Below are positions 1 to 11,020 of a stretch of DNA of 34,163 nt, one piece after another. The stretch is from the NCBI GenBank assembly GCA_026985675.1, contig JALSPZ010000203.1, positions 1 to 34,163 on the forward strand, written 5' to 3'. Position numbers and translations under genes: made by a program. The DNA comes from Flavobacteriales bacterium (lineage in GTDB: Bacteria; Bacteroidota; Bacteroidia; Flavobacteriales; Flavobacteriaceae). Within the stretch, counting starts at the first letter, position 1. Every line of letters starts with the position of its first letter. A model generated the notes under the pieces. That model was not told where the DNA came from. It searched no databases and was given only the letters and a program-made list of their open reading frames with translations.

Positions 1-915
1 CAAATTAATTTGCTTGAATTTTGCTTGTACAAAAGGTTTTTCTTTGGATATTAAAAATGTAGAAAAGAAATGTTGCTTATAATCTACCCAATCCACATGG
101 TTGGCTTCATCTTCATCTTGGTCTTTCATAGGACTCAGCTCATCGGTTTCATCTTCATCAAATTCATATTTCAAAGTGGTAAATCTGTTTTCATAAGATA
201 CACCTTTTTCATGACGGTATGCTTTTAAATCCCAATGTAAGGGAATTGAATCATCGGAAATGGCATGTTCCAAATTTTTGGTTCGGATATTAAAATCAAA
301 CATATAATCATCCGACTTGAAAATATATTCATATTCCAAGTAAGAATCTTCTCCAGCATAAACTCGCATTATTACATGCGTTTGGTCTCCTTCTTTATTT
401 ACTTGCGGATGAAAATCCAAAATTTCGGTATTGATAAGTTTACCGTCTTTGGTTTGTAATTTTAAATTAAAATGTGCATTATCATTTTTAACAAGCATCA
501 AAGGTAACGAGTCGAAAGTCTTGTATTTTTTCAATTCAAAACTTTTAAAATATCCGCCTTTTTTGGAAATTACGGCTTTGAACAAATCATTTTCGTAAGT
601 AATATCTTTTGCCGGTTGCAAAGAATCCATTTTGAGATTATAAGAAAAGTCTCCTAAAACCGCTTGGGCTTGTTCTTCACCGGTATTTTCGATTTTTTGT
701 AAAGCGAGTTTAATAGAATCTTCCTTGACTTTTTGTAACGAATCTTTTTTACGTTGCTCTTTGACTGCCTCTTCTTTTAGTTTTCTCTGTTGTTCACAAC
801 TTCTCATCAACATCCAAGTGGACATGAAAAGCAAAAAATAAGTCAAGAAAAATCTAAAATTAAATTTTTGTTTGGTTTGCGTATTTTGTGGTGTATTTTT
901 TCTTTGTTTTGCCAT
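1..915 (-). CDS. yidC: Membrane protein insertase YidC, N-terminal part (gene runs off the left edge)
   Basis: Open frame on minus strand from ATG at 915 (MAKQRKNTPQNTQTKQKFNFRFFLTYFLLFMSTWMLMRSCEQQRKLKEE...), absent from the ORF track because it is truncated; N-terminal TM followed by long periplasmic beta-rich domain; directly downstream of pyrG. Confidence 0.8.
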   Translation of the reverse strand, partial: MAKQRKNTPQNTQTKQKFNFRFFLTYFLLFMSTWMLMRSCEQQRKLKEEAVKEQRKKDSLQKVKEDSIKLALQKIENTGEEQAQAVLGDFSYNLKMDSLQPAKDITYENDLFKAVISKKGGYFKSFELKKYKTFDSLPLMLVKNDNAHFNLKLQTKDGKLINTEILDFHPQVNKEGDQTHVIMRVYAGEDSYLEYEYIFKSDDYMFDFNIRTKNLEHAISDDSIPLHWDLKAYRHEKGVSYENRFTTLKYEFDEDETDELSPMKDQDEDEANHVDWVDYKQHFFSTFLISKEKPFVQAKFKQINL

Positions 916-917
916 TT

Positions 918-2579
<1,662 letters not shown>

Positions 2580-2661
2580 TTAGGAAAGTATTAAGCCGGT
2601 ATATTCAAACCATAAATTCAAATGAAATGAAAATTATTTTAATGTATCTTATCAAATACAT

Positions 2662-2694
2662 AAAAAAAGGCATCCGAAATTACGGACACCTTTT
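2662..2694 (-). terminator. Rho-independent-like terminator after tsf
   Basis: Minus strand AAAAGGTGTCCG-taattt-CGGATGCCTTTTTTT; stem with two G:U pairs and trailing T-run. Confidence 0.75.
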
Positions 2695-2718
2695 AAAAAA
2701 AATTGAACTTTAAAAAAA

Positions 2719-3543
2719 TTAACCCAATGCAACTCTTGCAAATCCGGTTACTTTTAAATCCGGATTTTTAGATTTTACATAGTCGGCAACAGATGTTTTA
2801 TTGTCTTTGATAAACATTTGATTGACCAAGGTATTTTCTTTAAAGAATTTTTTCAATTTACCTTGTGCAATTTTATCCAACATTTGTTCGGGTTTTCCTT
2901 CGTTTCGCAATTGTTCTTTGGCTATTTCGATCTCTTTTTCGATAACTTCGGTAGGAACACCTTTTTCGTCCAAAGCAACGGGATTCATAGCTGCCACTTG
3001 CATAGCCACATCGTGTGCAACTTCTTCTACACCTTCAACGGCATCGGAAAGTCCTACCAAGGTAGCAATTTTATTGTTCGCATGAACATAAGAACCAATA
3101 TATCCGGCTTCCAATGCTTTGAAATCACCTATTTCGATTTTTTCACCGATAACTCCTGTTTGCTCAATGATTTTATCAGCAACTGTTCCGTTTTCAAAAG
3201 GTGCAGCCATAAAATCATCTTTGGTAGAATAGTTAATGGCAACTTCTCCTAATTTTTTTGCCAAATCAACAAAATCTTGATTTTTAGCTACAAAGTCGGT
3301 TTCACAGTTAAGTGTAAAAACCACTCCTCTTTTCTTATCATCTGTTATTACTGCAACTGCAACACCTTCCGTAGATTCACGGTCGGCACGTTTGGCAGCA
3401 ACTTTTTGTCCTTTTTTACGAAGAATTTCTACTGCTTTTTCGAAATCGCCTTCTGCTTCGACCAATGCTTTTTTACAATCCATCATTCCGGCACCGGTCA
3501 TTTTTCTTAATTTATTTACTTCTGCAGCTGTTATTTTTGCCAT
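2719..3543 (-). CDS. tsf: Translation elongation factor Ts
   Basis: MAKITAAEVNKLRKMTGAGMMDCKKALVEAEGDFEKAVEILRKKG; typical EF-Ts N-terminus, adjacent to rpsB. Confidence 0.97.
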   Translation of the reverse strand: MAKITAAEVNKLRKMTGAGMMDCKKALVEAEGDFEKAVEILRKKGQKVAAKRADRESTEGVAVAVITDDKKRGVVFTLNCETDFVAKNQDFVDLAKKLGEVAINYSTKDDFMAAPFENGTVADKIIEQTGVIGEKIEIGDFKALEAGYIGSYVHANNKIATLVGLSDAVEGVEEVAHDVAMQVAAMNPVALDEKGVPTEVIEKEIEIAKEQLRNEGKPEQMLDKIAQGKLKKFFKENTLVNQMFIKDNKTSVADYVKSKNPDLKVTGFARVALG

Positions 3544-3569
3544 AGTTTTTTATTTATAATATTATGTAA

Positions 3570-4409
3570 TTAATCTTCTTTTTTATCCTCTTTAACTTCT
3601 TTTGTATCGGATTCTTCCGGTTTTTCTTCTTTTTTATCTTCTACTTTGGCGTCTTGCTCGGCTTTTTCTTTCATCATTTTAGCAGCTTCTTTTTCTGCTT
3701 TTGCTCTTTCTTTTTCTTGTTTTCTGATATCCAAACCTTCGGCAATGGCATCAGTCAAATAAGACAACACCAATTCGATGGATTTGGAAGCATCGTCGTT
3801 TGCCGGAATAGGGAAAGTTACTTTTCTTGGATCCGTATTGGTATCTACTAATGCAAATACCGGAATACCTAATTTGTTTGCTTCGGCTACCGCCACGTGT
3901 TCTTTGTTGATATCAACCACGATAAGTGCAGCAGGCAAACGTGTCATATCTACGATTGATCCTAAGTTTTTTTCGAGTTTTGCTCTTAGACGATCGGTTT
4001 GTAATCTTTCTTTTTTGGAAAGGGTTTCAAAAGTTCCGTCTTTTTTCATTTTATCGATAGCCGCCATTTTTTTTATCGCTTTACGAATGGTAACAAAATT
4101 GGTGAGCATTCCACCGGGCCATCTTTCTGCGATATAAGGCATTTTTACTTTTTGTGCTTGGTCGGCAATGATACCTTTTGCTTGTTTTTTGGTAGAAACA
4201 TATAAAATTTTTCTACCGGCCGAAGCTATTTGTTTCAAAGCTTTTTGTGCTTCTTCAATTTTAGCAGCGGTTTTATATAAATTGATGATGTGAATACCAT
4301 TTTTTTTACCATAAATATATGGTGCCATATTAGGATTCCACTTTTTGGTTAAATGTCCAAAGTGAGCTCCTGATTCTAATAGGTCTTTGATTTCTACTTT
4401 TTTTGCCAT
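3570..4409 (-). CDS. rpsB: 30S ribosomal protein S2 with charged C-terminal tail
   Basis: LLESGAHFGHLTKKWNPNMAPYIYGKKNGIHIINLYKT...VDTNTDP; acidic/basic low-complexity C-terminus. Confidence 0.97.
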   Translation of the reverse strand: MAKKVEIKDLLESGAHFGHLTKKWNPNMAPYIYGKKNGIHIINLYKTAAKIEEAQKALKQIASAGRKILYVSTKKQAKGIIADQAQKVKMPYIAERWPGGMLTNFVTIRKAIKKMAAIDKMKKDGTFETLSKKERLQTDRLRAKLEKNLGSIVDMTRLPAALIVVDINKEHVAVAEANKLGIPVFALVDTNTDPRKVTFPIPANDDASKSIELVLSYLTDAIAEGLDIRKQEKERAKAEKEAAKMMKEKAEQDAKVEDKKEEKPEESDTKEVKEDKKED

Positions 4410-4418
4410 TTTTTTAAT

Positions 4419-4490
4419 TTTAGTTTACGTTCCTTATGAAATTAGCAATGTACCATTTGGGGATACATTTGGATGCTAAACTAAACTTTC
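4419..4490 (-). ncRNA. Candidate structured leader RNA upstream of rpsB (nested inverted repeats)
   Basis: Minus strand: TTTAGTTTA(4485-4477) / TAAACTAAA(4427-4419); TTAGCA(4479-4474)/TGCTAA(4447-4442); ATGTA(4468-4464)/TACAT(4452-4448). Three co-axial perfect arms in the 116-bp rpsI-rpsB gap. Confidence 0.5.
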
Positions 4491-4525
4491 AGTTAAGAAC
4501 AAGTTTGTAATAATTGATTAATAAA

Positions 4526-4912
4526 TTAACGTTTAGAGAATTGGAATTTCTTACGAGCTTTGGGCTGACCGTATTTTTTACGTTCTACCATTCTAGGGTC
4601 TCGTGTCAATAACTTGTCTTTTTTCAAAACAGGTTTAAATTCCGGATTTACTTCTACCAAAGCACGAGCGATACCTAATTTTAACGCATCGGCTTGTCCT
4701 GTTACACCTCCTCCTTTAATTGTAGCGGTTACATCAAATTTTCCCAATGTATCCGTAACATTAAAAGGTTCAACAACTGCTTTTTGATGAGCAGGAATAG
4801 TAAAATATTCTGTAAATTCTTTTCCGTTTACCGTTATTTTACCGGTTCCTTCATTCAAAAATACTCTTGCAACAGATGTCTTTCTTCTTCCTATTGTATG
4901 AATTGTATCCAT
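4526..4912 (-). CDS. rpsI: 30S ribosomal protein S9
   Basis: [37 protein letters not shown]...RDPRMVERKKYGQPKARKKFQFSKR. Confidence 0.97.
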   Translation of the reverse strand: MDTIHTIGRRKTSVARVFLNEGTGKITVNGKEFTEYFTIPAHQKAVVEPFNVTDTLGKFDVTATIKGGGVTGQADALKLGIARALVEVNPEFKPVLKKDKLLTRDPRMVERKKYGQPKARKKFQFSKR

Positions 4913-5376
4913 TATTTAAATTTGTTTAAATCGATTTTTTTAGGTTTTTGTGCTTCTTGTTTGTGTTCAGCACCTGCATAAACATATAGATTTTTATAAA
5001 TCTTTCTGCCCAATTTATTTTTAGGCAACATTCCCTTAACAGCGATTTCAATCATACGGATAGGATTTTTTTTCATTAAATCCGTTGCTGTCATTTCTCT
5101 TCGTCCTCCGGGGTATCCGGTGTGTCTTACATAAACCTTATCCGACCATTTGTTTCCACTCAATTTGATTTTATCGGCATTGATTACTACAACATAATCA
5201 CCACCATCTACATGAGGGGTAAAGTAAGGTTTGTGTTTTCCTCTGAGCAATTTGGCAACTTTTGAAGCCAAACGCCCTAACGTCTGTCCTTCTGCATCAA
5301 CAAGAACCCATTCTTTATTTACGGTTTTGTCATTTGCAGAAACTGTTTTGTAACTTAATGTATTCACTCTCTTCAA
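4912..5376 (-). CDS. rplM: 50S ribosomal protein L13
   Basis: [48 protein letters not shown]...[16 protein letters not shown]; stop overlaps rpsI start by one base (TAATG). Confidence 0.97.
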   Translation of the reverse strand: MKRVNTLSYKTVSANDKTVNKEWVLVDAEGQTLGRLASKVAKLLRGKHKPYFTPHVDGGDYVVVINADKIKLSGNKWSDKVYVRHTGYPGGRREMTATDLMKKNPIRMIEIAVKGMLPKNKLGRKIYKNLYVYAGAEHKQEAQKPKKIDLNKFK

Positions 5377-5411
5377 TTTTAATTAATAAAATTCGCTTCT
5401 AAAACGGTTTG

Positions 5412-5442
5412 CAAAGATATAAAATATATTTGTAAATCACAA
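5412..5442 (-). promoter_or_regulatory. Promoter of the rplM-rpsI-rpsB-tsf block: TTG-N20-TATCTTTG
   Basis: Plus-strand caaagata (5412-5419) and caa (5440-5442); leader of about 30 nt to the rplM start. Confidence 0.75.
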
Positions 5443-5524
5443 AAGATGTTTCAAAGGAAGTTATTAACAATTGCCTGTGAAAAAACAAAGTAAAACATTA
5501 CTTCAAATTAAGTTATAATATTTC

Positions 5525-5980
5525 TTATAAAATTTTCTTTTGAATACCTTTTAATGATAAATAGGCTCCTGTTTTTTTTACCTCGTCGGCAAAATCTTTT
5601 ATGGTCTGTTCTTTAAATTTTTTTAATAATGCTTCTTTAAAAGGTAAAACTATAAAATGCACAGGACATGGATTTTCATCACTACATTGAGGAAGTCCCA
5701 AGAAACAACCGTCAAAAATATCTTCGTTTTCAATAATTTCTAATATATCACAGATATTTTTCTTTAAATTTTCAGAACTTGTATAAAAACCGCCATTAGG
5801 ACCTTTTATTGAAGAAATTACTTTGTTTTTTGCAAGTTTTTGTAAAAGTTTTGCTATAAACGGACGTGGAATTTCCAATTCTTCCGCAATAAACTTTGCA
5901 CCGAATTTATTATTTCGGGAACTATTTTCGGCCAAATATAAGACCGCCCTGATAGCATATTTTGAAGCATTGGATAGCAT
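5525..5980 (-). CDS. Rrf2 family transcriptional regulator with three-Cys putative Fe-S motif
   Basis: MLSNASKYAIRAVLYLAEN...GPNGGFYTSSENLKKNICDILEIIE...CFLGLPQCSDENPCPVH. Confidence 0.9.
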   Translation of the reverse strand: MLSNASKYAIRAVLYLAENSSRNNKFGAKFIAEELEIPRPFIAKLLQKLAKNKVISSIKGPNGGFYTSSENLKKNICDILEIIENEDIFDGCFLGLPQCSDENPCPVHFIVLPFKEALLKKFKEQTIKDFADEVKKTGAYLSLKGIQKKIL

Positions 5981-6052
5981 AGTTTAAATTTTAATGTAAA
6001 TATAATAAATAAAAATAATAAAATTTATAAATATATAAACCATTAATAATCA

Positions 6053-7399
6053 TTAATAATCAGGCAATGAAATTCCATTCAAATTCTTAAATAATTCTAC
6101 CGCTTGTCTATCGGTCATATTACTAACAAACATCGTTATGTTTAGTATTTTTTCATAATCATTCTTACCTGAACAATATTCTTCGGGGAGCAACTTAAAC
6201 AGTTGTTTATGATCTTTGGGCGCTATTACAGCTTGAATAAAATGATGTAATAAATTAGGAATAACTTTTTGTCCGGTTACTTCAATTTTTAACACCGGAT
6301 TAGATTGATAAATATTTTCCACACTATATCCGATAATATCATCTAAGACTTTTGATTTTTCTTCGTCCAGCAAATCCAACAACGGCACATCCAAATCACC
6401 CGACAAAAACTCTCGTTCCCTTTCAATAAAAATTTCCGAAGCATCTTTTACCAATTGATTTATTGCCAAACTTCTCAGATAATTAACTTTTTCTCTCTCG
6501 CTATAAATATCACGATAGCGCATATAATTTTCTCCATCCCAATCAATTATCGATTGAAAAAGTTCTTCCAACAATTTAAAAGGAACAAAATTCATATGAT
6601 ATCCATCTTCAAAATCTATGATATGATAACAGATATCATCGGCTGCTTCCACTAAAAAAGTTAAAGGAAATCTTTTCCAAGCTTTACCTTCATTTGTGTG
6701 TTGAGGCAATAAATTCAAGGCTTGGGCTATATGTTTTTCAAAAACCCCAATTTCACTTTGATAAATACCGAATTTTTTTAAACTGGCTTTTTTTTCTTTT
6801 TTTCTTTGAGGCAAAGATTCTTTCGGGTATTTTACAAAAGTGGCATAGGTTCCCAAGGTCAGACGTAATCCTCCCGGAAAATTTGAAATTACATCCGGAG
6901 TATTGGCTATCAACCTAAAACCGGAAGCATTTCCTTCAAAATTCTGTAAATCCGCTTTTTGTTTTTCGGTTAGATTACTAATGTATTTTCGGGCTTTATC
7001 CGACTTAAAATATGAACCGATGGAATCTTCTCCCGAATGTCCGAAAGGAGGATTACCAATATCGTGAGTCAGACAAGCCGCCGATACCAAATGACCGAAA
7101 TCTGTTGCATAAATTTTTATTTTTTTTTCAATTTCAGGATACTTCTCAACTATTGCCTTTCCTACTATATTTCCCAAAGAACGTCCTACGGATGCAGTTT
7201 CCAAACTATGTGTCAATCTGTTACGAACATAATCCGATTTGGGAAACGGCAATACTTGTGTTTTGTTTTGCAAACGTCTGAAAGCGGAAGAAAAAACAAT
7301 CCTATCATAATCTTTTTGAAATTCGGAACGACTATCTTCATTTTTATTATTTCCGTATAATCGTTGCTTTGCATTAAAAAAATAATCTGTCCAATTCAT
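6053..7399 (-). CDS. dgt: Deoxyguanosinetriphosphate triphosphohydrolase (HD domain dGTPase)
   Basis: SAFRRLQNKTQVLPFPKSDYVRNRLTHSLETASVGRSLG ... ACLTHDIGNPPFGHSGEDSI (HD motif). Confidence 0.93.
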   Translation of the reverse strand: MNWTDYFFNAKQRLYGNNKNEDSRSEFQKDYDRIVFSSAFRRLQNKTQVLPFPKSDYVRNRLTHSLETASVGRSLGNIVGKAIVEKYPEIEKKIKIYATDFGHLVSAACLTHDIGNPPFGHSGEDSIGSYFKSDKARKYISNLTEKQKADLQNFEGNASGFRLIANTPDVISNFPGGLRLTLGTYATFVKYPKESLPQRKKEKKASLKKFGIYQSEIGVFEKHIAQALNLLPQHTNEGKAWKRFPLTFLVEAADDICYHIIDFEDGYHMNFVPFKLLEELFQSIIDWDGENYMRYRDIYSEREKVNYLRSLAINQLVKDASEIFIEREREFLSGDLDVPLLDLLDEEKSKVLDDIIGYSVENIYQSNPVLKIEVTGQKVIPNLLHHFIQAVIAPKDHKQLFKLLPEEYCSGKNDYEKILNITMFVSNMTDRQAVELFKNLNGISLPDY

Positions 7400-8347
7400 T
7401 TATCTGATGGGTTTGGGAGGTAACGGACTGATAATTCTCACATCGTAAAACTCGATTGCTCCTTTTACTATTCCTTTAATAGTTTTAAACAAAGCATCAG
7501 TAATATTCTTTTTAAAAATATCTTTGGAATGTATTAAACTAACTTCCCTTGCTGGTTCCGGTTTTTTAAAATTTCTCAAATATTTTTTATCCTCCGGACA
7601 AAGGTCTTCGGTTTGCAAATAAGGCAAAAGTGTCATTCCCATACCTTCCTTACTCAGTTTTACCAAAGTATCAAAATTACCGATATTCAGTTCAAACCTG
7701 TTTTTTTCTGTCGAAACCATTCGGCAAATATTCAAAATATTATCTCTAAAACAATGCCCTTCATCTAATAACAAGATATCTTTAACATCCAAATCCTGTT
7801 CATCCAAAACTTTTTTTTGGAACAACCGGTGATTTTCGGGTATAAAACCTACAAAAGGTTCATAATATAAAGGTCGTTCAATAATTTTACTCTCTTGCAA
7901 AGGTGTAGCTGCAATCCCAGCATCTATTTTCCCTTCATTTATTTCATCTATTATCTGCTGGGTAGTCAATTCAAAAATTTCCAGATTTACATCGGGATAT
8001 TTTTTTAAAAAGGTTTTCATAAACATGGGGAGTAAAGTAGGAACAACTGTCGGTATAATTCCCAATTTATAATCTCCCCCGATATATCCTTTTTCTTGTT
8101 GAACCAAATCATTTATACGGGCACTTTCATTAACAATGGTTTTGGCTTGATCAATTATTTTTTGACCTACTTCGGTAATTTGAATGGGTTTTTTGTTTCT
8201 GTCAAAAATAATGACGCCTAATTCTTCTTCAAGTTTTTGCACTTGCATACTCAAAGTAGGTTGGGTAACATGGCATTCTTGTGATGCTTTGGTAAAATTC
8301 AAATGTTTGGCTACTGCCAACAGATATTTTAATTGTGCTATGGTCAT
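7400..8347 (-). CDS. oxyR: LysR-type hydrogen-peroxide regulator OxyR
   Basis: MTIAQLKYLLAVAKHLNFTKASQECHVTQPTLSMQVQKLEEELG; redox-Cys segment LLLDEGHCFRDNILNIC as in OxyR. Confidence 0.88.
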   Translation of the reverse strand: MTIAQLKYLLAVAKHLNFTKASQECHVTQPTLSMQVQKLEEELGVIIFDRNKKPIQITEVGQKIIDQAKTIVNESARINDLVQQEKGYIGGDYKLGIIPTVVPTLLPMFMKTFLKKYPDVNLEIFELTTQQIIDEINEGKIDAGIAATPLQESKIIERPLYYEPFVGFIPENHRLFQKKVLDEQDLDVKDILLLDEGHCFRDNILNICRMVSTEKNRFELNIGNFDTLVKLSKEGMGMTLLPYLQTEDLCPEDKKYLRNFKKPEPAREVSLIHSKDIFKKNITDALFKTIKGIVKGAIEFYDVRIISPLPPKPIR

Positions 8348-8366
8348 ATCAAAATATTTTGCACTA

Positions 8367-8374
8367 CAAAGTTA
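8367..8374 (-). promoter_or_regulatory. Candidate -7 box TAACTTTG for oxyR
   Basis: Minus-strand TAACTTTG about 20 nt upstream of the oxyR start; no clear -33 TTG at N20. Confidence 0.35.
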
Positions 8375-8450
8375 TAAATAAATTTTATAGTAGGATATGC
8401 ATCATTTATACTTTTTAAAAATTATCAATGAATTTGTCCGCTTTATTTTG

Positions 8451-8458
8451 TATTTTTG
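8451..8458 (+). promoter_or_regulatory. Candidate -7 box TATTTTTG for prs
   Basis: TATTTTTG 20 nt upstream of prs ATG; upstream TTTG at 8433-8436 is at sub-optimal spacing. Confidence 0.35.
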
Positions 8459-8478
8459 TATAACAAAAAAAAGTTTTC

Positions 8479-9420
8479 ATGGCTAAAAAATTTGAAGAAG
8501 CCAAAATCTTCTCTACTTCCACCAGTAAAGAACTTGCTAAAAAAATTGCAAAAGCTTATGGTATCCCGTTAGGAAAAATGGAATTACAAAGATTCAAAGA
8601 TGGAGAATTTAAACCTTCTTTTCAAGAATCTATTCGAGGAAAAAGAGTTTTTTTAATTGGATCCACTTTTTCTCCTTCGGATAATTTAATGGAATTGCTA
8701 CTTATGATTGACGCAGCCAAACGGGCTTCGGCTTTATATATCAATGCGGTTATACCCTATTTTGGTTGGGCTAGACAAGAACGAAAAGATGAACCCCGAG
8801 TTCCTATTGCCGCCAAACTGGTAGCCAATATGTTGGAAGCTGCAGGGGCGTCAAGAGTAATTACTATGGATTTGCATGCTGATCCCATTCAAGGATTTTT
8901 TGAAATTCCGGTTGATCATTTGTATTCCAGCACTATTTTTGTGCCTTATATACAGAATCTCAATTTAGATAATTTAGTTATTGCATCTCCCGATATGGGA
9001 GGTTCCAAAAGAGCTTATGCTTATTCCAAATTTTTAAATAGTGATGTCGTAATTTGTTATAAGCAAAGAAAAAAAGCCAATATTATCGGTAAAATGGAAT
9101 TAATCGGAGATGTTAAAGGGAAAAATGTTGTGCTGGTTGATGATATTATTGATACGGGAGGAACTTTAATAAAGGCTACCGATTTAATGTTGGAAAAAGG
9201 TGCTAAAAGTGTAAGAGCCATAGCAACACATGCATTGCTTTCAAACAATGCACAAGAACGAATTGCAGGTTCCAAGTTAAAGGAATTAGTTGTTACGGAT
9301 ACAATTCCAAGAAAAATTTTGTCAAAAAAAATAAAAGTGCTAACTTGCGCCCCGTTATTTGCGGAGGTTATGCACAATGTTCATTCGCATAAATCCATAA
9401 GTGATAAATTTATAATGTAA
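8479..9420 (+). CDS. prs: Ribose-phosphate pyrophosphokinase
   Basis: FGWARQERKDEPRVPIAAKLVANMLEAAGASRVITMDLHADPIQGFFEIPVDHLYSS; PRPP loop VVLVDDIIDTGGTL. Confidence 0.97.
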   Translation: MAKKFEEAKIFSTSTSKELAKKIAKAYGIPLGKMELQRFKDGEFKPSFQESIRGKRVFLIGSTFSPSDNLMELLLMIDAAKRASALYINAVIPYFGWARQERKDEPRVPIAAKLVANMLEAAGASRVITMDLHADPIQGFFEIPVDHLYSSTIFVPYIQNLNLDNLVIASPDMGGSKRAYAYSKFLNSDVVICYKQRKKANIIGKMELIGDVKGKNVVLVDDIIDTGGTLIKATDLMLEKGAKSVRAIATHALLSNNAQERIAGSKLKELVVTDTIPRKILSKKIKVLTCAPLFAEVMHNVHSHKSISDKFIM

Positions 9421-9438
9421 ACATAAAAAAAAAAGAAA

Positions 9439-10032
9439 ATGAAATCATTAACAATTAAAGGCTCTAAAAGAGAAAGCGTGGGCAAATCAGCAACCAAAGC
9501 CCTACGTAATGCTGGAAGAGTCCCTTGCGTTTTATACGGAGGTGACGAACCCTTGCATTTTTCAGCTGACGAACGTGAATTTAAAAAATTGGTTTACACT
9601 CCGGAAACGCATACGGTAGTGATTGAATTGGAAGATGGAAGCAAACACGAAGCAATTATGCAGGACATTCAGTTTCATCCGGTTACGGATAGAATTTTAC
9701 ATGTAGATTTCTTCCGTTTATTCCCTGATAAAGAAGTAAGCGTTAGTGTTCCCGTAAAAACCGAAGGTGTTGCTCCCGGAATTATCAAAGGGGGAACATT
9801 AAGTATGATAGTAAAAAAATTAAAAGTAAGAGCTATACCCGCTAACCTACCTGACGCAGTTGTTGTAGATATTTCCAAGTTGGATATAGGCGATAAAGTT
9901 TATGTATCGGAGTTGAGAAATGATCAATACAAATTATTGCATCCTGACAATGTTGTTGTAGTGCAAGTGAAGATGTCCAGAGCAGCAATGAAAGCAAAAC
10001 AAGATGCTTTGAAAGCAGCCAAAGAAGCTTAA
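9439..10032 (+). CDS. rplY: 50S ribosomal protein L25/general stress protein Ctc
   Basis: [54 protein letters not shown]-terminal TL5 domain. Confidence 0.95.
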   Translation: MKSLTIKGSKRESVGKSATKALRNAGRVPCVLYGGDEPLHFSADEREFKKLVYTPETHTVVIELEDGSKHEAIMQDIQFHPVTDRILHVDFFRLFPDKEVSVSVPVKTEGVAPGIIKGGTLSMIVKKLKVRAIPANLPDAVVVDISKLDIGDKVYVSELRNDQYKLLHPDNVVVVQVKMSRAAMKAKQDALKAAKEA

Positions 10033-10052
10033 TCAGGATTTTAGATAAAATT

Positions 10053-10088
10053 AAAGACTGCCTTATATATTCTGGCAGTCTTTTTTTA
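10053..10088 (+). terminator. Rho-independent terminator after rplY
   Basis: AAAGACTGCC-ttatatattct-GGCAGTCTTTTTTT. Confidence 0.9.
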
Positions 10089-10148
10089 TTAAATAGTTTT
10101 CATTTCAAAAAAGCTTTGTAACTTTACACAGTTAAATGTATCACCTAA

Positions 10149-11018
10149 ATGGAAAAATCAAAGAATCAAAAAAAATCAAAGTTCATAAAAAAACTAACCG
10201 ATCATTACAGGTTATTGATTATAAATGAGGATACTTATGAAGAAAAATTAAATTTCAGATTAAATCGTCTGAATGTATATGTTTGGACTTCATTAATTGT
10301 TTTATTGTTGATTATCATTACTACTGTCTTAATAGCATTTACTCCTTTAAGAACTTATATTCCCGGCTATACTATTCCCGGATTAAAAAAAAAGGTAATC
10401 TCATTAAAAATTAAAACAGATTCTTTGGAAACGGAACTCAAAACTAATCAATATTATCTTAATCAATTAAAAAAAGTTTTAAATAATGAAATCAGTTTTG
10501 AAGAATTTGAACATAATTATAAAAAACGCTTTATTGTAAATCCCGACACATTAGACCTGGCGCCTGGAAAGATGGACTCTTTATTAAGAAAAGAAGTAGC
10601 GGAAAGAGAAAAATATTCTATTCGAGGAGCACAGAATAAAAAATTATATAATTTTATAAATCCGGTAACCGGAAATATTACCAATACATTTGATATTAAT
10701 AAAAAACATTTTGCTGTAGATATCGGTTTAAAACAAAATACACCCGTTAAATCAATTGCCAATGGTATTATACTTTTTTCTGATTGGACAAAAGATGCCG
10801 GATATAGCATCATTATACAACATCCGGGAAATATAATTTCTATTTATAAACACAATAAAAAATTATTGAGAAAAGCAGGAGATATAGTAAAACAAGGCGA
10901 AGTGATTGCAATTTCGGGAAATACCGGCGAAAAATCTTCCGGTCCGCATTTACATTTTGAATTATGGATTAATGGAAATCCTGTCAATCCGCTTAATTAT
11001 TTATCATTTAAAAAATAA
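10149..11018 (+). CDS. M23 family metallopeptidase (LytM domain) with N-terminal TM anchor and coiled coil
   Basis: TM LIVLLLIIITTVLIAF; NKKHFAVDIGLKQNTPVKSIANGIILFSDW ... GEVIAISGNTGEKSSGPHLHFELWINGNPVNPLNYL. Confidence 0.92.
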   Translation: MEKSKNQKKSKFIKKLTDHYRLLIINEDTYEEKLNFRLNRLNVYVWTSLIVLLLIIITTVLIAFTPLRTYIPGYTIPGLKKKVISLKIKTDSLETELKTNQYYLNQLKKVLNNEISFEEFEHNYKKRFIVNPDTLDLAPGKMDSLLRKEVAEREKYSIRGAQNKKLYNFINPVTGNITNTFDINKKHFAVDIGLKQNTPVKSIANGIILFSDWTKDAGYSIIIQHPGNIISIYKHNKKLLRKAGDIVKQGEVIAISGNTGEKSSGPHLHFELWINGNPVNPLNYLSFKK

Positions 11019-11020
11019 TT

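Noticed and set aside
265-459. Small plus-strand ORF in the left edge
   Set aside because: Antisense to the clearly coding yidC frame; low-complexity composition.
2818-3252. Long antisense ORFs over tsf (2818-3252, 2822-3085, 3277-3510)
   Set aside because: Reverse-strand shadows of EF-Ts; F/S/C-rich composition typical of antisense frames.
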